Assembly: GCA_964472465.1 (NCBI GenBank)
Contig: CAYYLW010000125.1
Span: 1-7,971, forward strand
From: JAAYCI01 sp964472465
GTDB lineage: Bacteria > Bacillota > Clostridia > Oscillospirales > Ruminococcaceae
Direction of reading: 5' to 3'
DNA length: 7,971 nt
The notes under the pieces are model-generated. The model was given only the letters and a program-made list of their open reading frames with translations. It ran no database searches and was not told where the DNA came from. Positions 1-6,164 of this stretch are shown one piece after another. How positions within the stretch are numbered: the first letter of the stretch is position 1; each line of letters begins with the position of its first letter. A program made the position numbers and the translations under genes.

Positions 1-193
1 CCGCATGGTGAAGCAGCGCTTCCGGGCCTGGGCCACGGCCTGCACCTGCCCGCCCCAACTGCCGGTGTGCATCTGCGGGGGGCAGGCAAAAGGCAGGCTG
101 GTGGGCAAAAACCCATGCCTGCCCAGCGAGGAAGAACAGCAGCAAAACCGCCGCAGCCGCAGTGCCAAACTGCGCTGTATAGAAAAACTGTAA
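1..193 (+). CDS. rsmH: 16S rRNA (cytosine(1402)-N(4))-methyltransferase RsmH, C-terminal part only
   Basis: This is the last ~63 codons of RsmH (MraW), read in the frame whose first full codon is at base 2; the catalytic part lies left of the window. The family's role is to methylate N4 of C1402 in 16S rRNA in the cytoplasm, using S-adenosylmethionine. Visible family hallmarks are an RMVKQRFR segment matching the conserved 'S-L-E-D-R-x-V-K' region, a CTCPPQLPVCICG segment (CxC-x6-CxC) typical of Firmicutes RsmH, and the ending SEEEQQQNRRSRSAKLRCIE, which matches the conserved 'PSEEE..xNxRxRSAKLRxxEKL' tail. The ATG at base 5 is an internal methionine, not a start, because the family homology continues upstream of it. 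Its position just before ftsL is the standard dcw arrangement. The four cysteines could bind a metal, but that is inference. Confidence 0.93.
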   Translation, partial: RMVKQRFRAWATACTCPPQLPVCICGGQAKGRLVGKNPCLPSEEEQQQNRRSRSAKLRCIEKL

Positions 194-194
194 C

Positions 195-209
195 ACGCCA
201 TCAGGGCGT
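195..209 (+). other. Small hairpin in the rsmH-ftsL gap
   Basis: ACGCC (195-199) and GGCGT (205-209) can pair around a 5-nt loop. The hairpin starts two bases after the rsmH stop codon and ends a few bases before the ftsL ribosome binding site. It has no T-run after it, so it does not look like an intrinsic terminator. A 5-bp stem may be chance. If real, it could mark the end of rsmH translation or keep the ftsL leader open. Confidence 0.3.
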
Positions 210-230
210 AAACAGGAAAGGAGGAGACCG

Positions 231-704
231 ATGGCAGAAATAGCCTACGAATTACAGCGCTTTGCCCCACGGGAAGAAAAACCGGAGCGCAAGCCCGTCG
301 TGCGTGTGGTGAAAAAACCCAGCGGCACGGCCAAACAGGTGTTCCGGATGATTCGTACCCTGCTGACGGTGGGCCTCCTGGTTAGCTTGGTGTGCGGGGT
401 GCTGTACACCCAAACCAGCTTGACCGAATTACAAAGTGAGATTTCCAGCAAAACCCAGGAACTGGTGGACCAAGAGGCCATGTACGCCTACCTCAGCTTT
501 GAACTGGAGAGCAAAACCACCCCGCGTGCCATTGAGCAGCGGGCCGGGGAACTGGGGCTGGTGCCTATGAACAGTAACCAAATCACCTATGTACAGGTGG
601 AGGAAGAAAACCCCATTCAAATACGGCAGGGCCCGCTGGCCGGCCTTGACCAGCAGTTTGGGGCTGGGCTAAAAGCCGCGGCCGACCAATTGAACCCCGC
701 ATAG
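231..704 (+). CDS. ftsL: Cell division protein FtsL-like (single-pass bitopic membrane protein)
   Basis: This 157-residue protein has the FtsL layout. A basic cytoplasmic tail (about residues 1-41, rich in K and R) is followed by one membrane segment (about 43-61, TLLTVGLLVSLVCGVLYTQ). Next comes a periplasm-side coiled-coil-like stretch (about 62-97), then a motif RAGELGLVPMNSNQITYV (about 104-121) resembling the 'A..LGM..p...q...' end of the FtsL/DivIC family. In known systems FtsL joins DivIB/FtsQ and DivIC/FtsB and helps activate FtsW and its partner transpeptidase. About 35 residues after the family motif form a Gly/Ala/Gln-rich tail, so the protein is longer than many FtsL proteins (roughly 100-130 aa). 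The ATG at 231 follows a strong AGGAAAGGAGGAG ribosome binding site. Position between rsmH and a class B PBP supports the call more than primary sequence does, since FtsL is poorly conserved. Confidence 0.85.
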   Translation: MAEIAYELQRFAPREEKPERKPVVRVVKKPSGTAKQVFRMIRTLLTVGLLVSLVCGVLYTQTSLTELQSEISSKTQELVDQEAMYAYLSFELESKTTPRAIEQRAGELGLVPMNSNQITYVQVEEENPIQIRQGPLAGLDQQFGAGLKAAADQLNPA

Positions 705-734
705 AAAACTAAAACACAAACAGGTGGATAGCGC

Positions 735-3029
735 ATGAGGAAAGACAAGCAGCAGGCAAAACAGAAGAACGTGGTGCAGCCCATGCTGCTTCGATGTGCG
801 GCGGTGGCCACCGTGTTTGTGGTGGCGGCAGCCGGGCTGGGCATGCGCCTGTTTACTTTGCAGGTGGACGAGGCCGACCAGTGGCAGGCCGAGGCCTTGC
901 AGCAGCAGCTTGCCAGCATTCCCATACAGCCCACGCGGGGCGTAATCTACGATAGCAACATGCGGGTGATGGCCCAAAGCGCCATGGTGTGGACGGTGAC
1001 GGCGGCCCCGAACGTGATCGCCCAGAGCAAAACCAGCGAAGCGCCCGCCGCCTTGGCCGCACGGGAACTGGCCGCCCTTCTGGGGCTGGACGAAGCGGCC
1101 CTGTATGAGGCGTTTAGCGACAAAGAAAGCCAGTACTGCCCGGTGAAGGCGAAAATTGAACAGCCCTTGGCAGACCAGGTGCGCGAACTGTGCGACCGCC
1201 TTGACCTGCGGGGCATCTACTTACAGCGGGACACCAAACGCTACTACCCCTATGAAGAACTGGCCGCCACCGTGCTGGGCTTTACCAACGCCGATGGCAA
1301 CGGCATAGAGGGCCTGGAAAGCTATTACAATGAAAAACTGGCCGGGGTGCCGGGGCGCACCTTGGCGGTGCGAAACGCCTTTGGCGGGCAAATTCCCACT
1401 GGCGGCGAAGAGGACACCTACCCCGCGCAGGATGGCAGCAACATCGTGCTCACCGTGGATGTGGATATCCAGCAGGTGGCGGAAAAATATCTCAGCGAGG
1501 CCGTGCAGTACCACGAGGCCAAAGAACGCGGCATGGTGGTGGTGATGGACGTGAACACCGGGGCCATCTTGGCCATGGCCACCAGCCCCGCCTATAACCC
1601 GAACGACCCCTACGCCATTTATAGCCCCGAAAAGCAGGCGGAGATTGACGCCGTGCCCGAGGGAGAAGCGCGGGTGGCCGCCCAGGGCGCGGCCCGCACC
1701 TTGCAGTGGCGCAACAAGGCCCTGGCCGATACCTACGAGCCAGGCTCGGTGCTGAAGGTGGTCACCATGGCCGCCGCGATGGACTCGGGCACCTATTCGC
1801 CCGAAAGCACCTTCCAGTGCGGCAGTGTCATCACAGTGTCGGACCGCGAGTTCCACTGCGCACAGGATAAGGCCCACGGCACCGAAAACCTGGGCCAGAT
1901 TCTCATCAACTCCTGCAATGTGGGCTGTGTGCAAATCAGCGCCGGCATGGGCGCCAATGTTTGGTACGACTATTTGAACGCCTTTGGCCTGACCGAACCC
2001 ACCGGGGTAGACCTGCCGGGCGAACCCAGTGAGCGAGCCATCTCCAGCATCATGTACAGCGAGGACCAACTGGGCCCCGTGGAACTGGCCAGCTCCTCGT
2101 TTGGCCAGAGCAATAAGTTCACCGCCCTGCAAATGATCACGGCGGTATCGGCAGCCGTGAATGGCGGCAACCTGGTGCAGCCCCACATCGTAAGCCAGGT
2201 GCTGGACGCCGAGGGAAACGTGATTGAAAACAACGCCCCCCCCGCAAAACGCCAGGTAATCTCCCAGGAGACCAGCCGGTTTCTCGCCAGCACCCTGGAA
2301 GAGCTGGTATCCACCACCAACGGGCAAAACGCCTATGTGGCGGGCTACCATGTGGGCGGCAAAAGCGGCACCAGCCAAAAGCTGGAAGTGATGACCGCCG
2401 AAGGCCGCGAGGCCTATATCTCCTCCTTCGTGGGTTTTGCCCCGGCGAACGACCCGCAGGTGGCCGTGCTGGTGGTGCTGGATGAATCCAGCGACCCGCA
2501 CGCCCCGGTGGAGCGCACCTGGTTTGGCAGCCGCCTGGCGGGGCCGGCCGTGGGCAACATCATCAACGAAACCATGCAAATTCGCGGCGTGGAGCCGGAC
2601 TTTGGCGAGGGCGAAAGCGCCAACCGCAGCACCATCACCACCCCGGCCCTGGTGGGCACAGAAATTTCCAATGCCAATGCGCAACTGAACAACCAGGGCA
2701 TCACGGGCATTGTGGTGGGCAGCGGTAGCACCGTCACGGCCCAAATACCAGACCAATATATCCAGGTGCCAACCGGTGGCCAGGTGGTGCTGTATACAGA
2801 CCCCGCCCTGCCGCTGGAAATGGTGAAGATGCCGGACGTGACCGGGAAATCGGCCAAGAGTGCCATTGATACCCTAAAGAATATGGGGCTGAATGTGGTG
2901 ACCACCGGCGCGCCGGACGATGGCGCCACCGTACAGGTGCAAAGCCAGGACGTGCCGCCTGAAACCGAGATACCAAAGGGCAGCATCATCACCCTCACCA
3001 TGCACAATGCCAACGCCACCACCGAGTAA
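735..3029 (+). CDS. ftsI: Class B penicillin-binding protein with two PASTA domains (FtsI/PBP2B/SpoVD family transpeptidase)
   Basis: A 764-residue membrane-anchored D,D-transpeptidase that would crosslink peptidoglycan stem peptides at the septum. Residues 21-42 form the single membrane anchor. The dimerisation domain follows, with RGVIYDSN (68-75) and the YYPYEELAATVLGF segment (170-183). The transpeptidase domain carries the three penicillin-binding motifs: SVLK (338-341, in YEPGSVLK, acyl-Ser338), SCN (393-395) and KSGT (543-546). Two PASTA repeats end the protein (about 635-689 and 696-757). Bacillus subtilis PBP2B and pneumococcal PBP2x have two PASTA domains, whereas SpoVD has one, so domain count points to a vegetative division PBP. 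Only one such gene lies here, so it may also serve the SpoVD role if the organism sporulates. Cysteines 362, 375, 394 and 398 cluster around the SxN motif. The ATG at 735 has an AGGTGG site 7 bases upstream. The 30-nt gap after ftsL suggests cotranscription and coupled use with FtsL. Confidence 0.95.
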   Translation: MRKDKQQAKQKNVVQPMLLRCAAVATVFVVAAAGLGMRLFTLQVDEADQWQAEALQQQLASIPIQPTRGVIYDSNMRVMAQSAMVWTVTAAPNVIAQSKTSEAPAALAARELAALLGLDEAALYEAFSDKESQYCPVKAKIEQPLADQVRELCDRLDLRGIYLQRDTKRYYPYEELAATVLGFTNADGNGIEGLESYYNEKLAGVPGRTLAVRNAFGGQIPTGGEEDTYPAQDGSNIVLTVDVDIQQVAEKYLSEAVQYHEAKERGMVVVMDVNTGAILAMATSPAYNPNDPYAIYSPEKQAEIDAVPEGEARVAAQGAARTLQWRNKALADTYEPGSVLKVVTMAAAMDSGTYSPESTFQCGSVITVSDREFHCAQDKAHGTENLGQILINSCNVGCVQISAGMGANVWYDYLNAFGLTEPTGVDLPGEPSERAISSIMYSEDQLGPVELASSSFGQSNKFTALQMITAVSAAVNGGNLVQPHIVSQVLDAEGNVIENNAPPAKRQVISQETSRFLASTLEELVSTTNGQNAYVAGYHVGGKSGTSQKLEVMTAEGREAYISSFVGFAPANDPQVAVLVVLDESSDPHAPVERTWFGSRLAGPAVGNIINETMQIRGVEPDFGEGESANRSTITTPALVGTEISNANAQLNNQGITGIVVGSGSTVTAQIPDQYIQVPTGGQVVLYTDPALPLEMVKMPDVTGKSAKSAIDTLKNMGLNVVTTGAPDDGATVQVQSQDVPPETEIPKGSIITLTMHNANATTE

Positions 3030-3033
3030 AGCC

Positions 3034-3121
3034 AAAACAGAAGCGGGGCCGGGGATTGCGTCTTCAGCTACCCCCCTGAAAGGATGCATCTGCCTCCCCG
3101 GCCCCGTTTCTTTGCCGTTTT
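3034..3121 (+). terminator. Long imperfect hairpin with T-rich tail between the PBP gene and murE
   Basis: GAAGCGGGGCCGGGG (3040-3054) pairs with CCCCGGCCCCGTTTC (3096-3110) over 15 bp with one G-U. Pairing continues inside: bases 55-62 of this block (3055-3062, one bulged T) with 3083-3089, and TTCAG (3063-3067) with CTGAA (3076-3080), closing an 8-nt C-rich loop. Outside, AAAAC (3034-3038) can pair with GTTTT (3117-3121). The right arm is followed by a broken T-rich tract, TTTCTTTGCCGTTTTT. This looks like an intrinsic terminator or attenuator directly after the PBP stop codon. It is longer than a typical terminator and its T-tract is interrupted, so partial readthrough into murE is likely. 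Pairing was worked out by eye, with no energy calculation. Confidence 0.65.
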
Positions 3122-3172
3122 TGCACAAAACCCGGTCTGTACAAAAGGGCCGTAAAAGGATAGTTTACTAAA

Positions 3173-3179
3173 GAAAGGG
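3173..3179 (+). promoter_or_regulatory. Ribosome binding site that fixes the murE GTG start
   Basis: GAAAGGG lies 9 bases before the GTG at 3189. The nearest in-frame ATG, at 3207, has no comparable purine-rich site before it, and starting there would remove the first residues of the Mur ligase N-terminal domain. The GTG is therefore the better start. Confidence 0.7.
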
Positions 3180-3188
3180 TGTGCCCGC

Positions 3189-4634
3189 GTGACCTATGCC
3201 GCACTGATGGAAGGGCTTGACTATAGCGGTGTGCTGCCAAACGGAACGGCCACCCATATTACGCAGGATAGCCGCCGCGTCTGCGCCGGTAGTGTTTTTG
3301 TGTGTATCTGTGGGCGAGGCAGCGATGGGCATGCCTTCGCGCAAAAAGCCCTGGATGCCGGTGCGGGGCTGGTCATCAGCCAGCATGCCCTGGGGCTGGA
3401 AAACGAGGTGGTGGTGCCAGACACCCGCCTGGCCTACGCCCTGCTTAGCCAGCGTTTTTTTGGCAACCCGGCGGAAAAACTCTGCCTGGTGGCCGTTACT
3501 GGCACCAACGGCAAAACCACGGTATCCAGCATTTTAAAACAGGTGCTGAACGCCTGTGGTTGCCGCTGCGGGCTGATTGGCAGCATCCACAGCGAGATAG
3601 GGGAGATGAGCGTTCCCGCGCGGTATACCACCCCTGAAGCTTGGGATCTGGCGGCGCTGATGCACCGCATGGTGCTGGCGGGCTGTACCCACCTGGTGAT
3701 GGAGGCCAGCAGCCAGGCACTGGATCAAGGCCGCCTGCTGGGTTTGCGTTTCGCCCTGTCCATCTTTACAAACCTCTCCAAAGACCACCTGGATTGGCAC
3801 GGTAGCATGGAAGAGTATTTTAAGGCCAAAAAAAGCCTGTTCTCACAAAGCGACGCGATGCTTTCCAACATGGACGACCCCTATGGCGCCCGCCTGCTGG
3901 CCGAGGTGGCGCTGGAAAACAAAAGCAGCTATTCGTTTAAAAGCGACGCCGCCGATTTTGTGGCCCATGGTGTGGAACTGGGGGCAGGCACGGTGCGGTT
4001 TGGCTTTTTGGCCAGCGACATCCTCTACCCCCTCACCTTCCCCATGCCGGGGGAGTACAGCGTTTATAATGCCTTGGCGGCAGGGGGGGCGGCCATTTTG
4101 CTGGGGCTGCCTATAGAGCCGGTGCTGGAGGCGCTGGGGCAGGTGCATAGCGTGCCGGGCCGCTGCGAGGTGCTGCACCGTGGAAGCTATACCGTGATAC
4201 GGGATTTTGCCCATACAGGCGACGGTTTGGAAAAGCTGCTGGGGGCACTGCGGCCCTTTGTGAAAGGGCGGATGGTGGTATTGTTTGGCTGCGCGGGGGA
4301 GCGCGAGGCCAGCAAACGTGCCGAGATGAGCGAGGCCGCTTTGCGCTATGGGGACATTCTGTTTTTAACCAGTGATAACCCGCGCGGCGAGCCGGAGAGC
4401 CAGATTTTTGCCGATGCCCTGCCTCCGCTGGAAAAAGCGGGCAAACCCTACAAGGTGATTACAGCCAGAGAAGAGGCAGTTTCCCAGGCCCTGGAAACCC
4501 TGCGGGAGGATGACCTGCTGGTGCTGTGCGGCAAAGGGCACGAGGATTACCAGGTGCTGGATGGGCGTACGGTGTTTTTTGACGAAAAGCAGCTTGTGCA
4601 ACACTGGCTGGCAAACAACCCCGGGCGTGGCTAA
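3189..4634 (+). CDS. murE: UDP-N-acetylmuramoyl-L-alanyl-D-glutamate--2,6-diaminopimelate ligase MurE
   Basis: A 481-residue cytoplasmic Mur ligase that adds the third stem-peptide residue to UDP-MurNAc-L-Ala-D-Glu using ATP. The N-terminal UDP-binding domain holds the DSRRVCAGSVFVC stretch (27-39). The central ATPase domain has the P-loop TGTNGKT (104-110), TTPE (147-150), DHLDWHG (199-205) and YFKAKKSLF (210-218), in which Lys214 matches the lysine that is carbamylated in the family. The C-terminal domain has DNPRGE (396-401) and GKGHEDYQ (448-455). DNPR is the signature for meso-diaminopimelate rather than lysine, so the wall is predicted to be DAP type. Differences from the usual consensus are SSQAL instead of SSHAL (Gln176) and DFAHTGD instead of DYAHTPD (Phe340, Gly344). 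The GTG start is supported by GAAAGGG 9 bases upstream. murF follows after 50 nt, so the two are probably cotranscribed. Confidence 0.96.
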   Translation: MTYAALMEGLDYSGVLPNGTATHITQDSRRVCAGSVFVCICGRGSDGHAFAQKALDAGAGLVISQHALGLENEVVVPDTRLAYALLSQRFFGNPAEKLCLVAVTGTNGKTTVSSILKQVLNACGCRCGLIGSIHSEIGEMSVPARYTTPEAWDLAALMHRMVLAGCTHLVMEASSQALDQGRLLGLRFALSIFTNLSKDHLDWHGSMEEYFKAKKSLFSQSDAMLSNMDDPYGARLLAEVALENKSSYSFKSDAADFVAHGVELGAGTVRFGFLASDILYPLTFPMPGEYSVYNALAAGGAAILLGLPIEPVLEALGQVHSVPGRCEVLHRGSYTVIRDFAHTGDGLEKLLGALRPFVKGRMVVLFGCAGEREASKRAEMSEAALRYGDILFLTSDNPRGEPESQIFADALPPLEKAGKPYKVITAREEAVSQALETLREDDLLVLCGKGHEDYQVLDGRTVFFDEKQLVQHWLANNPGRG

Positions 4635-4684
4635 AGTGAGGGCGAAGCCGGGCGAGCGCCGGGCAAGGGAAAGAGGAGAGAAGC

Positions 4685-6049
4685 ATGCAGCCAATTACGG
4701 CAAAAGGATTGTTTAAAGATTTGTGGCCCACAGCCCCGGCCGGGGTGATGATTGACTCGGTGGTGACGGACAGCCGTAAGGCGACGCCAGGCAGCGTGTT
4801 TGTGGCCATTCCCGGCGAGAGGGTGGACGGGCACGACTATGCCCACGAGGCCTGTGAGCGGGGGGCGGTGCTGGTGGTGGCCCAGCGCGCCATAGACGAT
4901 GTTCCGCCGGACCGCACGGTGCTGGTAAGCGATGTGCTGGACGCCATGATTGCCATGGGGGCCAATTACCGCGCCCTGTTTTCCCCCCTGGTGCTGGGGG
5001 TGACGGGCAGTGTGGGGAAAACCACCACCAAAGAGTTCTGTGCGGCGGTGTTTTCCGCGTTTGGGGAAACCCTGAAAACCGAGGGCAACCAAAACAACGA
5101 GATTGGCATGCCAAACACCCTGTTCCGCCTGGAGGAAAACACCCGCTATGCCGTGGTGGAAATGGGGATGCAGGGGCCGGGGGAGATACGCAAATTGACC
5201 CTGGCGGCAAAACCGGACGGTGCGGTAATCACCCGCATTGGCCGGGTGCATATGGATAGGCTGGGCAGCATGGAGGCCATTCTGGCGGCCAAGATGGAAA
5301 TTTGTGCGGGGCTGCCGCAGGGCGCGCCGCTTATCTTGAACGGGGATGACGAACTGCTGCGCGGCGCGGCTATTCCCGAGGGAATCCATGCGGTGTATGC
5401 CGCCGTGGAGGACCAAAGCTGCGAGGTGTGTGCCCGAGAGATTCGGCAAGAGGGCCAGGGGCAGCGCTTCATCATTGTGGACAGGCAGTTTGGTGAGTTT
5501 GAGGCCTTCATTCCCGCGTTGGGCGGGCATATGGTTAGCGACGCGCTGCTGGCGTATGCGGCGGCCACCCGCCTTGGGCTGAGCGCGGCCACGGCGGCGG
5601 CAGGCCTTTCCGATTTTCAGCCCGCTTGGATGCGCCAGCATATCAAGCAAGTGGCGGGCCTTACTTTGATAGAGGACTACTACAACGCGAACCCCGATTC
5701 CATGAAAGCGGCGCTGAACCTGCTGTATGGCATGGAGAGCCCCGGCCGCAAAGTGGCGGTGCTGGGCGACATGCTGGAACTGGGCGTGGCCGCAGAGCCC
5801 AGCCACAGGGAACTGGGCGCCCGTGTGGCGGCGGTAAAGGCCGATTTGCTGGTGACGGTGGGTACACTGGGCGCACTGGCCGCAGCCGCGGCCAGCAGCC
5901 AGGGTGTGGAGGTACGCGCATTCGATAGCAACGCCGAAGCGGCGGCCTTCTTAAAAGGTGAGCTACGCGAAGGGGACACCGTGCTGGTGAAAGCCAGCCG
6001 GGGTATGCGCTTTGAGGAGATTGTGCAGGGAATGTTGCCGCAGGGGTAA
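4685..6049 (+). CDS. murF: UDP-N-acetylmuramoyl-tripeptide--D-alanyl-D-alanine ligase MurF
   Basis: A 454-residue cytoplasmic Mur ligase that joins D-Ala-D-Ala to the UDP-MurNAc-tripeptide with ATP, giving the pentapeptide that MraY uses. Recognisable elements, in order, are TDSRKATPGSVFVAIPGE (28-45) in the N-terminal UMP-binding domain, the P-loop TGSVGKTTTKE (107-117), KTEGNQNNEIGMP (131-143), VVEMGMQGPGEI (157-168), NGDD (219-222), EDYYNANPDSM (330-340), VLGDMLELG (359-367) and KASRGMRFE (436-444). Length and motif order are those of a complete MurF. The ATG at 4685 has GAGGAG 5 bases upstream. It sits directly after murE, matching the order of the two reactions. The 115-nt spacer downstream separates it from mraY. 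Confidence 0.96.
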   Translation: MQPITAKGLFKDLWPTAPAGVMIDSVVTDSRKATPGSVFVAIPGERVDGHDYAHEACERGAVLVVAQRAIDDVPPDRTVLVSDVLDAMIAMGANYRALFSPLVLGVTGSVGKTTTKEFCAAVFSAFGETLKTEGNQNNEIGMPNTLFRLEENTRYAVVEMGMQGPGEIRKLTLAAKPDGAVITRIGRVHMDRLGSMEAILAAKMEICAGLPQGAPLILNGDDELLRGAAIPEGIHAVYAAVEDQSCEVCAREIRQEGQGQRFIIVDRQFGEFEAFIPALGGHMVSDALLAYAAATRLGLSAATAAAGLSDFQPAWMRQHIKQVAGLTLIEDYYNANPDSMKAALNLLYGMESPGRKVAVLGDMLELGVAAEPSHRELGARVAAVKADLLVTVGTLGALAAAAASSQGVEVRAFDSNAEAAAFLKGELREGDTVLVKASRGMRFEEIVQGMLPQG

Positions 6050-6085
6050 CGTTTTGGCGGCGGTTTGGCGGGCATAGGGCTTTTC

Positions 6086-6105
6086 TAGCAAAGCAATATT
6101 TGCTA
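6086..6105 (+). repeat. 7-bp inverted repeat overlapping the mraY promoter
   Basis: TAGCAAA (6086-6092) and TTTGCTA (6099-6105) form a perfect inverted repeat around a 6-base centre. The right arm covers the TG of the extended -10 and the first two bases of TATAAT, and the left arm fills the region just after where a -35 would lie. The placement is what an operator would have. It could also form a small hairpin, but what follows is TAATAAAAG and not a T-run, so a terminator for murF is unlikely. Confidence 0.45.
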
Positions 6106-6109
6106 TAAT
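6101..6109 (+). promoter_or_regulatory. Internal promoter upstream of mraY (perfect extended -10, TGCTATAAT)
   Basis: TG-C-TATAAT is an exact extended -10 element for the housekeeping sigma factor, set in an AT-rich patch within a GC-rich region. The -35 area 17 bases upstream (TTTTCT, 6081-6086) is poor, which extended -10 promoters tolerate. Transcription would begin near 6116, about 50-65 bases before the mraY start. This predicts that mraY and ftsW can be transcribed separately from the upstream genes. Confidence 0.65.
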
Positions 6110-6164
6110 AAAAGTTATGTTCAAAAAGGAAAGCAGCCTGAAATAAACCGCCCTGCGGAAAAAG

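Noticed and set aside
1221..2756. A 511-codon open frame on the - strand, opposite the PBP gene
   Set aside because: It lies fully within the PBP coding region. Its translation is rich in His, Gly and Ala with no recognisable domain, which is what GC-rich codon bias gives on the opposite strand. There is no convincing ribosome binding site or gene-like context.
3121..3172. A possible promoter for murE after the hairpin (TTGCAC at 3121, TAGTTT at 3161)
   Set aside because: No -35/-10 pair with 16-18 bp spacing and good matches was found. A weak promoter cannot be excluded, but the sequence does not support calling one.
4647..4664. Direct repeat GCCGGGC-GAGC-GCCGGGC in the murE-murF gap
   Set aside because: It is a short GC-rich repeat in a GC-rich sequence, with no promoter-like or terminator-like surroundings.
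4631..5806. A 391-codon open frame on the - strand, opposite murF
   Set aside because: It is antisense to a complete MurF with all motifs, and its His/Gln/Arg-rich translation has no family features. It is a shadow of codon bias.
6117..6146. A 9-codon frame (MFKKESSLK) beginning about where transcription from the mraY promoter would start
   Set aside because: It could be a leaderless leader peptide in the mraY frame, but it is so short that chance is the simplest explanation, and it shows no run of regulatory codons.
6059..6152. GGCGGTTT (6059-6066) and AAACCGCC (6145-6152), an 8-bp inverted repeat enclosing the mraY promoter
   Set aside because: The arms are 78 bases apart and do not extend well on either side. 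An 8-bp match at that distance can occur by chance.
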